Origin: Acidobacteriota bacterium
GTDB taxonomy: Bacteria > Acidobacteriota > Terriglobia > Bryobacterales > Bryobacteraceae
Length of the DNA stretch: 64,000 nucleotides
NCBI GenBank assembly: GCA_017307505.1
Contig: JAFKEE010000020.1
Location: 1 to 64,000, forward strand
Reading direction: 5' to 3'
Part shown: piece by piece, positions 16,676 through 26,054 of the stretch
Layout of the letters: each line of letters opens with the position of its first letter
How positions within the stretch are numbered: position 1 is the first letter of the stretch
Notes under the pieces: model-generated
Databases searched by the model: none
What the model was told of the DNA's origin: nothing
What the model saw: only the letters and a program-made list of their open reading frames with translations
Made by a program: the position numbers and the translations under genes

Positions 16676-19357
16676 TTATTCCGCCGGACCGGCCTCCTGC
16701 AGAACTGTGAACCGTCTGCCTCCAATTACGAGCGTGCCCAATCGAGGAGTCCTCTCCGGATTCTGCTCGAACAGGAACACCACTTCGCGGCGGTCGGCGC
16801 TTCGTTCCACACGGATCACCTGCAACCAGGCGTCCTCGGAAACGGCCGGAACCAGATCCGCCAAACCGTAGTAATAGGCAATTGTGGCAACCCCGCCCAA
16901 CCCGGAAACCACGGTTTCCGTCGGACGAAGGGTGACGTAATACGGCTGGACCTCCTCCAGTCCAAATTGCACGAAGCGAACCGGCGTTCCGTTGATAAAG
17001 ATTCGGCCTTCTCTGTTCGCCGGTCCCGTATTGGGCGCAATGCTGAATCGCAGGTCGCCGCTATCACTGCCAGCCGGCGTCCCTACCTGGATCCAGTCGG
17101 AGTCGGAACTCGCCGTCCATGCACAGGGCGAGGGCGACGACTTCACAGGCATGCTGTTGTTTGTGCCGCCGCCGGAGAGATACATGAAGTAGTCCATGAT
17201 CGGCAGGGCTCGGCACTGGTTCACCGCCACCATTTCGGTCGCCTTCACCCAGGGACCAGGAACACCGTTGGCATCCTCCGCTCGCACCGAAAGTATCAGG
17301 GTCTCTCCAGCCTCACCAGCAAACAGCAGCGAGAACCGGAAGATGAGATCAGTGCTGTTGGGCTGAAAAGTAGTGGCCTCCAGCGCGCAGGCGCCCGCGA
17401 AACCGGTTGTGGGCGATTCCGATTCCCGGTACTCCACTCCGTCATAGCTCACCTCGATCACACGGCGGAGGGTTGAGTAGCGGAAATAGCACGGCGCCGC
17501 GGCCGACCCCTCACGCGGCAGCACCGAAAGCTGAATGGCCTGCATATCGCCGGTACCATTCCGATCCCGCAGGTAGAACAGGAACGGCACGCTGGTGCCG
17601 GCAGGCAACGTCGATCCGGGCGGAGACACCGACAGGATTTCCAGGTCATGGTCCGGACCCCTTTGGTTCACCCGGAGGGTCCGCCGGCCCACGCTCACAA
17701 CTCCGTTGCGATGGAAGTCATCCGGGACCGCATCGACGTGAAGCACTACCGAGGCAGCCGGAACCTCGACGCCCTCCACGTTCTCCACACCTCGTGCCAC
17801 CCTCATCCAGCTTCGACCGCTGGACGCCTCCCATTGACAGCCCTCGTCCGCTGTGACAGGCAGCAACAACTCGTGGGACTCGCTGGATAAGGTGATTGCC
17901 CCTGCATCCAGTTCGGCACAGCGCCCTCCATAGGTCACAGTCACCTCTATACCGTCAGGCCCGATCTCACCGGCGTGGATTGCCAGATCGCTGTGAGGAT
18001 CCACCCATGTGGCCCCGGGCTGCAGTTCCATCTGCGAGCCGCTGCCAACACCAGAATCCAGCCTTGCCTCATCCAGGCTGGGCGGCGACAGATCCAACAG
18101 ATTCGTCCAGGTTTCGTTGGGCGCGGCCTCCAGTCTGATCAACACCCCATTCATGCCCGCGCTCGTCCGGTTCTGCCCCTCGGTGATGCTTCCTTCCCGC
18201 CACCTGCGGTGCTCCAGCCAAAGCCATTGATCGGAAGCCGCCTTTCGGCGCACTCGCAAGGCTCGCGTCCCGGAATCATTGCCCAATGGTGCGATCTTGA
18301 AGCTCCCCTCGCCCTCCACGCTGAGAACGTCGGTCCCCTGCTCCAGCCACCCCAGTTGGGTCTTTTGTACAGCCGCAAAATCGCCCAATCGCGATTCGCC
18401 CATCATCGCCGTGGAATCGCCATACTCCACCGGCACCGCTCGGAAATCGTCCGCCTCCAGTGCGGTCCCAGGGAAGCGCAATAGGCGGGAATGTCCCAGC
18501 CGCAGATTGTGACCGAACTCGTGCATCAAGAGATTCTGCAGCGCGCCCAGACTGCCGCCATAGTTCATCCAGACCCACGACGCCTGGACCGTGCCGTCCT
18601 CGGATTGCAGGTCGCTGCAGCCGAGCGACCCCATCCCGCCCCAACTGCACCCTGGAATGTAAGGGAATATCAGGACGTACCGGTCAAACTGCTGAAAGTT
18701 GATGTCCCGGTCCGCCGCACGGATCCCTGCAGTCCTCAACTGGTTGGACTCCGCGCACGTGTATGCCCGGTCGAGCGTGTAAGGACCAAACACTTGTCCC
18801 GAGAGGGAAATCTTGCCGTACGACATCTCCCGGTACCAGGTGTTCACCGACAAAGCACTCTCATCGAACATCATTCGCTGCACACTGCTCACGGCAGGCA
18901 GCTGTGCTGACGAACCGGGGAATCGTGCCAGAATCACCGCAACCCGCTGCTCGCCTGATGTGCTGCAACTAGCGCCGTCAGCCCCGCGGCCCGTTACCAG
19001 CGCCCGGTTCACCGCCATCGTGTCGCCCAACCGCACACCTTCAACTCGAACCCGATCCCCACACTGAACCTGCAACGCAGGGGAGGACTGCTGGTACGCC
19101 AAGACATCGAGGCCGTCGCGCCGGAACCGGTAGATGGTTGTGCTCGCCCCATGCTCGATGTCGTCAGCCACGGAGACTTCTGCCGGACCCTCGTACACAT
19201 CACGAAGATCCGGAGCCGACTCTACCGCCAGCGCCGGCGACTGCCTCATCAAAGCCTTCAATCGGTCCAGTTCGGCAGCCGAACGCGCCGGCCCGGACTG
19301 CCCGCACAAGAGGCAGGGCAACCAGCCCATCATTAGCTTCAGTTTCCAGCCATGCAT
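16676..19357 (-). CDS. Secreted M11 (gametolysin-like) metalloprotease with BACON-like domains
   Basis: 893 residues. A short hydrophobic start (LMMGWLPCLLCGQSG) suggests export. The catalytic zinc motif is H279-E280-x2-H283-x5-H289 in LLMHEFGHNLRLGHS, with a Met-turn candidate in STAMMGES, as in gametolysin-type M11 peptidases. Behind the catalytic part are Ig-like segments resembling BACON domains: about 520-615 (CQWEASSGRSWMRV), about 735-815 (CAWTASSDSDWIQVG) and a last one to the C-terminus. BACON modules usually bind glycans or mucins. The start region has only a weak Shine-Dalgarno. Stands alone on its strand. Substrate unknown. Confidence 0.85.
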   Translation of the reverse strand: MHGWKLKLMMGWLPCLLCGQSGPARSAAELDRLKALMRQSPALAVESAPDLRDVYEGPAEVSVADDIEHGASTTIYRFRRDGLDVLAYQQSSPALQVQCGDRVRVEGVRLGDTMAVNRALVTGRGADGASCSTSGEQRVAVILARFPGSSAQLPAVSSVQRMMFDESALSVNTWYREMSYGKISLSGQVFGPYTLDRAYTCAESNQLRTAGIRAADRDINFQQFDRYVLIFPYIPGCSWGGMGSLGCSDLQSEDGTVQASWVWMNYGGSLGALQNLLMHEFGHNLRLGHSRLLRFPGTALEADDFRAVPVEYGDSTAMMGESRLGDFAAVQKTQLGWLEQGTDVLSVEGEGSFKIAPLGNDSGTRALRVRRKAASDQWLWLEHRRWREGSITEGQNRTSAGMNGVLIRLEAAPNETWTNLLDLSPPSLDEARLDSGVGSGSQMELQPGATWVDPHSDLAIHAGEIGPDGIEVTVTYGGRCAELDAGAITLSSESHELLLPVTADEGCQWEASSGRSWMRVARGVENVEGVEVPAASVVLHVDAVPDDFHRNGVVSVGRRTLRVNQRGPDHDLEILSVSPPGSTLPAGTSVPFLFYLRDRNGTGDMQAIQLSVLPREGSAAAPCYFRYSTLRRVIEVSYDGVEYRESESPTTGFAGACALEATTFQPNSTDLIFRFSLLFAGEAGETLILSVRAEDANGVPGPWVKATEMVAVNQCRALPIMDYFMYLSGGGTNNSMPVKSSPSPCAWTASSDSDWIQVGTPAGSDSGDLRFSIAPNTGPANREGRIFINGTPVRFVQFGLEEVQPYYVTLRPTETVVSGLGGVATIAYYYGLADLVPAVSEDAWLQVIRVERSADRREVVFLFEQNPERTPRLGTLVIGGRRFTVLQEAGPAE

Positions 19358-19503
19358 TACAGGACGATTCCGGTACTAATATCTGACAGTCCTGTAGTAA
19401 TCGTCAAAACCCGGCACCGGCGGCCTACCGCCAAAACGGTCATTTAGGGAGACAAGAAATGCCACTGCTTCTGATTTCCGGCTGAACCTGAGGCACAACA
19501 ATC

Positions 19504-20910
19504 TCACCCAACCATCGTGGGCGATCCGGAGAACAGATACACCAGTCCTTCGGAGTAAGTGGGGTGCGCAAAGATCGAATCCCGCAGCGCCGTGTAAGGC
19601 AGCCCAGCGCTCATGGCGAGTTGCACGGTCGCCATCATCTCGCCCGCGCACGAACCCAGCGCTGTGAATCCAAGAATCCGGTCATCCTCCCGTGCCACCA
19701 ACGCTTTGAGGAAGCCCACGGTATGTCCTGTGGTCAGATTCCGCAGCACCGCCGCCATGGGTAGTTTCAGCAGTCTGTACGGAGTGCCTGTCCGGCGCGC
19801 CTCCGTCTCGCTAAGTCCGATCTGCGCGAGCTCCGGATCCACAAACAGGCACGACGGCACAAGCCGGCCCGTAGTCGTCCTCATCCGGCCCGCCAGCGTC
19901 TCGCGAACAATCCGGTAGTCGTCGAACGCAACGTGCGTGAAATGCGGACTCCCGGCACAATCGCCGACCGCAAAGACGCCCTCGGCAGTCGTCCGCAACT
20001 GCTCATCCACCTGGATAAATCCAGCCTTGGTCAGCACGACGCCGGCCTCTTCCAGGCCAATGCCTTGCGTATTCGGAATCCGGCCCGTCGCCACCAGCAG
20101 ATGAGTGCCGCTCACCTGCAGCGACCCGCTGCCTCCGTTAAGGTGCAGCACCACGTGCTCGCCGGAGCGCCCCTCCACCCGGCTCACCTGAGCCTCGGTC
20201 ACCAGCTCGATTCCCTCCGCCAGGAACTCGTGCGTCACCACCTCCGCCACATCCTCGTCCACGCGCGAAAGCAGTCGCCGGTTGCGGTCGACGATAGTGA
20301 CCTCACTGCCCAGCCGCCGGAAAGCCTGCGCCAGCTCCAGCCCGACATAACCTCCGCCCAGCACCACCAGTCGTTCCGGCACCGCGCCGAGTTCCAATGC
20401 CTCGACATGGGTCAGAGGAGCGCTCTCCGCCAGTCCGGGAATGGGATCAATCAAAGCTCTCGATCCCGTGCTGATCACCACGTGTTCGGCTTGTAGAACA
20501 CGGGTTCCTCCGCCATGCAGGGCCACCTCAATTGTTCTTGGCCCACTGAATCGGCCCTCGCCCCGGACGAGCTCAGCACCGCTCTGCGCAAACCTGCCCT
20601 CGTGCGTTTTGATCAGCCCATCAACCATAGCCCGCTTGCGCGCGCGCACCACCTGCATATCGACGCCAGGGTCCATTGGATGCAGCCCAAATCCGGCCGC
20701 GTGGGACGCCAGGCGCGCCACGCTGGCCGAATAGATCACATTCTTGCTGGGCAGGCATGCGATGTTCGGACATGATCCGCCAATGTAGCGCCGCTCAATA
20801 AGCGCGGTCTTCTTGCCGGAAGACGCGGCGTTCCAGGCAAGATACTTGCCGGCTTCGCCGCTCCCCAGCACCAGCAGATCGTAAGAGTCCACTGCGGGTT
20901 TTGTGGTCAT
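19504..20910 (-). CDS. Class I flavin disulfide reductase (mercuric reductase / lipoamide dehydrogenase-like)
   Basis: 468 residues. FAD motif GSGEAG (16-21), redox pair C47-PNIA-C52 in GGSCPNIACLPSK, NAD(P) motif GGGYVGLELA, second FAD motif VFAVGDCAG, and the C-terminal His-Glu catalytic pair in FAHPTYSEGL. The fold is that of lipoamide dehydrogenase, glutathione and mercuric reductases. The N-terminal HMA domain and C-terminal vicinal Cys of MerA are absent, so mercury reduction is unlikely; a general thiol-disulfide reductase is more plausible. The ATG at 20910 is chosen although the frame is open far upstream into the neighbouring gene. It lies 11 bp after an alpha/beta hydrolase gene, probably co-transcribed. 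Confidence 0.9.
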   Translation of the reverse strand: MTTKPAVDSYDLLVLGSGEAGKYLAWNAASSGKKTALIERRYIGGSCPNIACLPSKNVIYSASVARLASHAAGFGLHPMDPGVDMQVVRARKRAMVDGLIKTHEGRFAQSGAELVRGEGRFSGPRTIEVALHGGGTRVLQAEHVVISTGSRALIDPIPGLAESAPLTHVEALELGAVPERLVVLGGGYVGLELAQAFRRLGSEVTIVDRNRRLLSRVDEDVAEVVTHEFLAEGIELVTEAQVSRVEGRSGEHVVLHLNGGSGSLQVSGTHLLVATGRIPNTQGIGLEEAGVVLTKAGFIQVDEQLRTTAEGVFAVGDCAGSPHFTHVAFDDYRIVRETLAGRMRTTTGRLVPSCLFVDPELAQIGLSETEARRTGTPYRLLKLPMAAVLRNLTTGHTVGFLKALVAREDDRILGFTALGSCAGEMMATVQLAMSAGLPYTALRDSIFAHPTYSEGLVYLFSGSPTMVG

Positions 20911-20921
20911 CTCGATTGCGT

Positions 20922-21827
20922 TTATCTCCTGCGGTTCAGATGTTGAGCCAGGAACCGGTTCATCGCCGCTGCGACCTCGACTGCGTGGGTCTCCAACGCA
21001 AAATGCCCCGTATCCATCAATTGAATCTCGGCGTTCGGAATGTCCCGCCGGTAAGCCTCCGCCCCCGCCGGAATGAAGAACGGATCGTTCTTGCCCCAGA
21101 TCGCCAGTAACGGCGGCTGCCATGTCCGGAAGTATTCCTGAAAGTCCGGATACAGCTTCACATTGCTGGCATAGTCCAGAAATAGATCCAGCTGAATCTC
21201 GTCGTTGCCCGGCCGTCCGGCCAGAGCAGCATCCAACGTATAACCCTCGGGAGCAATCGCCTCTGGATCCACCACCCCATGGGTATATTGCATCCGGATC
21301 CCTTCCAGCGAGAACATGGCCCGCATCGCTTCCCGGTTCTCCGGCGTAGGGCTCTCCCAATAGCGCCGGGTCGTCGCCCAGGCCGCGCTCAGACCTTCCT
21401 CGTAAGCATTGCCGTTTTGCGAAACGATGGCAGCGATGCGCTCCGGATGCGCCAGCGCAAGACGATAGCCGGTAGGCGCCCCGTAGTCGAAGACATACAT
21501 CGCGAACCGCTCCAGCCCCAAAGCTTCTGTAAACTCGTTGAGCGTCCGCGCGAGTGAGTCGAACGAGTATCGGTAGCCGCGCCCCGCCGGCACATCAGTA
21601 AATCCGAAACCCGGCAGATCGGGCGCAATCACTCGATACTGCCCGGCCAACAGAGGCATCAGCATCCTGAACTGAAAAGAAGACGAGGGAAAGCCATGGA
21701 GCAACAGAACCACCGGAGCGTCCATCGGCCCTGCGGCGCGATAGAACACACTCACGCCGTCCGCCTCCACTCGGTGTACTGAGGTCTGAGGCACACATGG
21801 ATCGGTTAGAACCTGATTTGAAGTCAT
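20922..21827 (-). CDS. Alpha/beta hydrolase, epoxide hydrolase / haloalkane dehalogenase-like
   Basis: 301 residues, no signal peptide. Oxyanion motif HGFP (44-47), nucleophile-elbow VFDYGAPTG with Asp114 in place of Ser, and a C-terminal catalytic His in MDTGHFALETH. An Asp nucleophile is typical of epoxide hydrolases and dehalogenases. Length fits those families. It precedes the flavin disulfide reductase gene by 11 bp in the same direction. No clear Shine-Dalgarno at the ATG. Substrate unknown. Confidence 0.9.
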   Translation of the reverse strand: MTSNQVLTDPCVPQTSVHRVEADGVSVFYRAAGPMDAPVVLLLHGFPSSSFQFRMLMPLLAGQYRVIAPDLPGFGFTDVPAGRGYRYSFDSLARTLNEFTEALGLERFAMYVFDYGAPTGYRLALAHPERIAAIVSQNGNAYEEGLSAAWATTRRYWESPTPENREAMRAMFSLEGIRMQYTHGVVDPEAIAPEGYTLDAALAGRPGNDEIQLDLFLDYASNVKLYPDFQEYFRTWQPPLLAIWGKNDPFFIPAGAEAYRRDIPNAEIQLMDTGHFALETHAVEVAAAMNRFLAQHLNRRR

Positions 21828-22027
21828 GTTAAGGTCATCCCGTCCGCCCTCGCTTTATTCCAACTCTATACGCAGCGCCCATCCCGGTCATCATGAACCC
21901 AGGTAGTTTTGCAGTACCTCGATTCCGCTAGGGCGCTCACCCCCAAACAGGGAATAATTCGCGGCACCATCGCTTCCCATGCCAACTGGAAGAGGGAACC
22001 ATTGCGCACAATTGCTACTCAGGCACA

Positions 22028-22912
22028 ATGGAGGGAATGACTCTGCTCAGCCGGGTCCGCGATTGGTGGACTGAATTCCTCAGCGGCACGCCTGCGGCCC
22101 CAAGAGCCGTCATCTTCAACAGGCTCGGCATATCCCTCGCCAGCCGGCCGGACTCCACAGGGCAAGTGCACCAGATTGAATGGAGCAAGGTCGGCGCCGT
22201 CTACGCCTACAAACAGGACTGCCTCAGCGTCGACCAGATCTGCATCCTGTTTGCCGACCTTGGCGGCGAAGTGCGCCTGGTCATCACCGAAGACGACGCC
22301 GGCTACCAGCAATTGGTGGAGGATCTGCCGAAGCATCTTCCAGGCTGTCTTGCGCCGGCCGATTGGTTCCAGAAGGTTGCGTTCCCCGCTTTCGAAACGA
22401 ATTGGACTGAACTCTACCGCATCCCGTTCGTCACCTCACCCGATGGTGCAATCGTCGCATCGATGGAGAAAATGGCGGATTCGGTATCCACGGCCGAGCT
22501 GCAATTGATCACCGGACACCTGCGGCAGGCAATCCCTGCTGGCCTCAGCGGAAGCCTGTGCTTCTGGGGAGAGTGGTTCGGCCGCCCGCACGATAACCGG
22601 CACACGCTGATCTCCTGCGAGGCCGGCCCCAACGCTCTGCGCCTTTTGTTCGACCAGAACGAGTCGCTTTCCATCTGGTCCCCCAGGGGCCTCACCATCA
22701 AAGGGCCCTGCTTCTCCATCGCCGATGCCCGCCGCGTGCGCTGGGAATGGTTCGCCTACGGCCGGGCCGCGACGCACGAGCATCTGTATTTCATGGAGTT
22801 CGTCCGCTCGGGTGAGATCATCACCCCCTCCACCAATGTCGATTGGTATAACCCCTCGCTCGAGCCTGATGCAGCGCAGCCCGCGGTGGAACTGGTGAAC
22901 CGGCTGGATTGA
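22028..22912 (+). CDS. Hypothetical protein, two-part, cytoplasmic
   Basis: 294 residues with no signal peptide or membrane helix. The N-terminal half (about 1-125) contains a segment like WSKVGAVYAYKQDCLSVDQI, a pattern I associate with PH-like small beta-domain proteins of unknown function. The C-terminal half (about 150-290) has SGSLCFWGEWFGRPHDN and RRVRWEWFAYGR, probably a separate beta-rich domain. I do not recognise the family. The start could be 22028 or 22037. It lies 156 bp upstream of the large Gly-rich/coiled-coil gene on the same strand, and the two may be related functionally. Confidence 0.75.
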   Translation: MEGMTLLSRVRDWWTEFLSGTPAAPRAVIFNRLGISLASRPDSTGQVHQIEWSKVGAVYAYKQDCLSVDQICILFADLGGEVRLVITEDDAGYQQLVEDLPKHLPGCLAPADWFQKVAFPAFETNWTELYRIPFVTSPDGAIVASMEKMADSVSTAELQLITGHLRQAIPAGLSGSLCFWGEWFGRPHDNRHTLISCEAGPNALRLLFDQNESLSIWSPRGLTIKGPCFSIADARRVRWEWFAYGRAATHEHLYFMEFVRSGEIITPSTNVDWYNPSLEPDAAQPAVELVNRLD

Positions 22913-23068
22913 GCACTGCCCAGCCAGTCGCCGGCGGACGAGCCGCTGAGCAAAAACAAGAAAATTAAGTAACGATTCCGGCCCAACCGGCACTATACTC
23001 CGGGTCTGACGTGCGCCCGCTCTTGCCGCGGGCATGCCCATCTTGCTGTGCGCTCAGGAGGGCCAACC

Positions 23069-25549
23069 ATGCCGCAAACTATCCGCTTCTTCCGGGACAC
23101 TCTGAGTATCGACGAGAGTATCCCTGCTTCCATTCAGGCCAACCCAGGAGACACGCTGGTCCTGGGTGGCCGGCAGGTGACCCTCATCGGCCTGCTGCCG
23201 GACTGCAACTACGTCATCCTGGCAGAGCAGTTGACGGTCGTCCCAAATGCCGGAACCACACTGGCCGGCGTCGCCGGCAATCCATCCCCCTCCGTTACCG
23301 TGCTCGCCCGCGTCATCACTGGCGCGCCCCTGGCAATCACCGCTGCGGGCCTCATCGGCGAGAACGGGGCCAACGGCGAACCGGGCATCGGCGGCATCGA
23401 GCGTCCGGAGGGCGGCGGAAAGCCCATCCTGCTACCCGGAGGCGACGGAGGTGACGGCGAGAATGGCGGAAATGGAGGGCGTGGCGGCAATATTGTAGTC
23501 CGGTACGCTTCCGCTTCACCCACCCCCACCGGTCAGGTGCCGGGAGGCAAAGGAGGCCGTGGCGGAGCAGGTGGGGCCGGAGGCGCCGGAAAGCCTCGCG
23601 GGAAACGCGGCAAAAGCGGGAAACCCGGCAGGTCCGGCGGGGTCGGTACCATCGACATCGCTCAGACTACCGCGGACCAGGTCTGGACTCTCCTCGACGC
23701 CACCTCCGCCCAGGGTTGGGCGGCCTATCGCGCTGAAGTCGCCGGTTTCTTCTTCCGCAGGTTCGATCCCGGTTCCCAGCTCTTCGCCTTCGAGGAAGCG
23801 CAATCCGCCCTCCTCATCAATCCCAACGACCCCGATGCCCTCACCATCCGCGACCGCATCGCCAATCGTCAAACCCCCTCCGGCCTGGCTCGCGACCTCG
23901 ATATCGCTCCGGACATCCAGGCCCTCTCCCGCAATCTGACCGCCGAGATCGCGGTCGTGCAAAACTCCTTCCAGGCCTACGTCTCTGTCGTCTCTCTCGA
24001 GACCATTGCCGAGTCGATCCGCGACAGCCTCACACTCATGGCCACCCAACTGGCCAACCGCCGCCTGGAAGCCCAGGCCGACGCAGCCATCGCCCAGCAG
24101 GACGTCCGCATCGCCCAGGCCGAAGCGGCGAACCTTCAGCTCCGGATCAAAGATATCGACGACCAGATCGAAACCATCCGCGAGAACCGCTTCAGCATCG
24201 GCGGCATACTCTCGGACGTGGGCGCCATAGCGGGCGTCGTTGCCGGAATGGCCACCGGCGTCGGAGCCATCATCTCCGTCGCTGGCGGCCTCGCCACCCT
24301 ACAGCGCGTCACCGACGGCATCGACCTGGTTCAGTTCCTGAAATTCATGAAGGAGAAGCCTGACCCCAACAGCAACACCTCCGAGGACATCGAAGAGGTG
24401 AAGAAGCTGGGCGGCGGCTTCAAGGACCTGATCGAAGGCACCAACTCCTTCATCAGCTTCGGCAAAGTCATGGCCGATCTCGAAAACGCCATGTCGTTGC
24501 CCGGCCAGGACGCCATTGGCAAACTCCTCAAGCAGCAGATCCTGCTGGTCCGCGAAAAAATGGTCGCCGGCCTCCGCGAAACCCAGGCCAAGTCGCGCGT
24601 GGCCGCGGCCCAGTTCAGGGCCAGCAATCTCGAAGCCGAGTTGGCGCAGGTCCAATCGACCCTTGCCCACTGGTCGGCCGACGCGGCCGCCCTGAAAGCC
24701 GCAACCAGCCTCCTCATCCGCTCCGCCCGCGACATCGTCGACATGGTGATGGAGGACGTCTTCCTCGCCCAGCGAGCCCGCGAAATCTATCAGATGGACC
24801 GCATCTCCGGATTGCGCTTCGACTACGGGTTTCTCCATCCCGACATCGACCGCAGCCTCTCCCCGGCCATGCGCGCCAGCGCCAGCCTCACCAGCCTCTC
24901 CGGCATGGCCATTCAGGTGCTCGCCTGGGATCAGATCTTCCAACAGCTGAACACCGCGCAAATCGGCTTCGACGTCATCCACCCGCAACTGAGCGTGGCC
25001 ATCACCGATGCCGCGAAACTACAGGCATTCGCCTCCGGTGCAACGCTCGACTTCAGCCTCGACCTCACCGACATGCCCGACAAGATGTTCGAGCTGAAGG
25101 TCAACGCCATGACTCTGGAACTGGTGGGCGCCACCTCCGCCCAGAGCTCCAACATCTGGATCACCCATTCCGGCCACTGGACCATGAAACGCCGCACCGA
25201 CGGCACCGTCTCGGAACTCATCCTGCTGCCCCGCTCTGAGCTGTTTGCCTGCAACCCGGGCGTCGGCACGCTGAGATCCAAAATCCCGACGAACCCGCAA
25301 TCGCCGGCGGAGCCCGGTCCCCCCTTCTCCTTCTGGGGCCGGGGCGTCGCCACCACCTTCCGCCTGCAGGTCTCTCAACCTTCGGTAATCGACCTCTCCC
25401 AATTGAGCGCAATCCACCTCACCATCGATTGCATCGGCTACGCGGTGCAGGGCGGCGGTTCCGCTGCACCCCTTCATGACTTGCGGCCCCAGGTGCGCAC
25501 GGCCCGAGCCCCGGCGCCCGAAAAGACGCTGGCGGCTTCAACGCATTAA
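23069..25549 (+). CDS. Large Gly-rich/coiled-coil protein with central hydrophobic hairpin
   Basis: 826 residues. The ATG at 23069 follows AGGAGG by 7 nt, an optimal site. No signal peptide. Order of parts: small beta-region (1-95); collagen-like Gly-rich stretch (about 98-192, GxxGxx with GGKGGRGGAGGAGGAG); helical region with long coiled coil (about 290-375); a 37-residue Gly/Ala/Ile/Val hydrophobic hairpin (about 376-412); second coiled-coil block (about 480-575); beta-rich C-terminal domain (about 600-826). Two long helices flanking a hydrophobic hairpin resemble alpha-helical pore-forming toxins and the pore region of Tc toxin A subunits, but I see no direct family motif. Function unknown; the toxin idea is inference. 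Confidence 0.85.
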   Translation: MPQTIRFFRDTLSIDESIPASIQANPGDTLVLGGRQVTLIGLLPDCNYVILAEQLTVVPNAGTTLAGVAGNPSPSVTVLARVITGAPLAITAAGLIGENGANGEPGIGGIERPEGGGKPILLPGGDGGDGENGGNGGRGGNIVVRYASASPTPTGQVPGGKGGRGGAGGAGGAGKPRGKRGKSGKPGRSGGVGTIDIAQTTADQVWTLLDATSAQGWAAYRAEVAGFFFRRFDPGSQLFAFEEAQSALLINPNDPDALTIRDRIANRQTPSGLARDLDIAPDIQALSRNLTAEIAVVQNSFQAYVSVVSLETIAESIRDSLTLMATQLANRRLEAQADAAIAQQDVRIAQAEAANLQLRIKDIDDQIETIRENRFSIGGILSDVGAIAGVVAGMATGVGAIISVAGGLATLQRVTDGIDLVQFLKFMKEKPDPNSNTSEDIEEVKKLGGGFKDLIEGTNSFISFGKVMADLENAMSLPGQDAIGKLLKQQILLVREKMVAGLRETQAKSRVAAAQFRASNLEAELAQVQSTLAHWSADAAALKAATSLLIRSARDIVDMVMEDVFLAQRAREIYQMDRISGLRFDYGFLHPDIDRSLSPAMRASASLTSLSGMAIQVLAWDQIFQQLNTAQIGFDVIHPQLSVAITDAAKLQAFASGATLDFSLDLTDMPDKMFELKVNAMTLELVGATSAQSSNIWITHSGHWTMKRRTDGTVSELILLPRSELFACNPGVGTLRSKIPTNPQSPAEPGPPFSFWGRGVATTFRLQVSQPSVIDLSQLSAIHLTIDCIGYAVQGGGSAAPLHDLRPQVRTARAPAPEKTLAASTH

Positions 25550-25629
25550 GATTCGAAGCTGAGATCCGCGGCCGCACACATTGGCAGGGCGGACAGCCCC
25601 GCGCCGGCGCCCCGCCAAGGCTCCTGAGC

Positions 25630-25658
25630 GGCCCTCTTACAGTCCCGGTGAGAGGGCC
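25630..25658. terminator. Hairpin between convergent genes
   Basis: GGCCCTCT (25630-25637) pairs with AGAGGGCC (25651-25658) around a 13-nt loop, flanked by GAGC/GGCTC that may extend it. It lies between the convergent large unknown protein gene and the ArsR gene. No T-run. Confidence 0.55.
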
Positions 25659-25695
25659 GGCTCTCAGGCCCGCTCGTAGCGGCGCTACAGCCGCT

Positions 25696-26022
25696 CTACT
25701 CCTCTTCGGCGAGGAAATCGCCCAGAAGATCCAGATTGCGCTCCCACATCGAGCGGCGGTCCGACAGCCACTTCTGCAACACTGCGAACCCTGCAGGCTC
25801 CACCCGGCAGGTCCTCACCCGCCCGATCTTTTCCGTCCGCACCAGACCACTCTCCTCCAACACCTGCAGATGCTGCATCACCGCCGTCAAAGTGACATCC
25901 AGCGGCGTAGCCAGCGACGACACCGACTGCGGTCCCGCGCTCAGGCGCTCCACCAGAGCCCGCCGGGTCGGATCGCCCAGCGCGTGGAAGATGCGGTCGA
26001 TGTCGTCTTTAGGGCTGTTCAT
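25696..26022 (-). CDS. ArsR-family winged-helix transcriptional regulator
   Basis: 108 residues. The N-terminus DRIFHALGDPTRRALVERL is the ArsR signature, followed by SVSSLATPLDVTLTAVMQHLQVLEESGLV, a recognition helix and wing (RTEKIGRVRTCRVEP). No metal-binding Cys is present, so it belongs to the metal-independent group usually paired with SRPBCC proteins. It sits 32 bp downstream of an SRPBCC gene in the same operon. The operon promoter overlaps three copies of an 11-bp sequence (see 26551-26616), so autorepression is likely. Confidence 0.93.
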   Translation of the reverse strand: MNSPKDDIDRIFHALGDPTRRALVERLSAGPQSVSSLATPLDVTLTAVMQHLQVLEESGLVRTEKIGRVRTCRVEPAGFAVLQKWLSDRRSMWERNLDLLGDFLAEEE

Positions 26023-26054
26023 CTCTCCTGCTTCCGGAAGCTTGCCGCACGTTG

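Noticed and set aside
23369-23650. Gly-rich repeat as a possible CRISPR or DNA tandem repeat
   Set aside because: The repetition is at protein level (GxxGxx); the DNA has no regular direct repeat with spacers.
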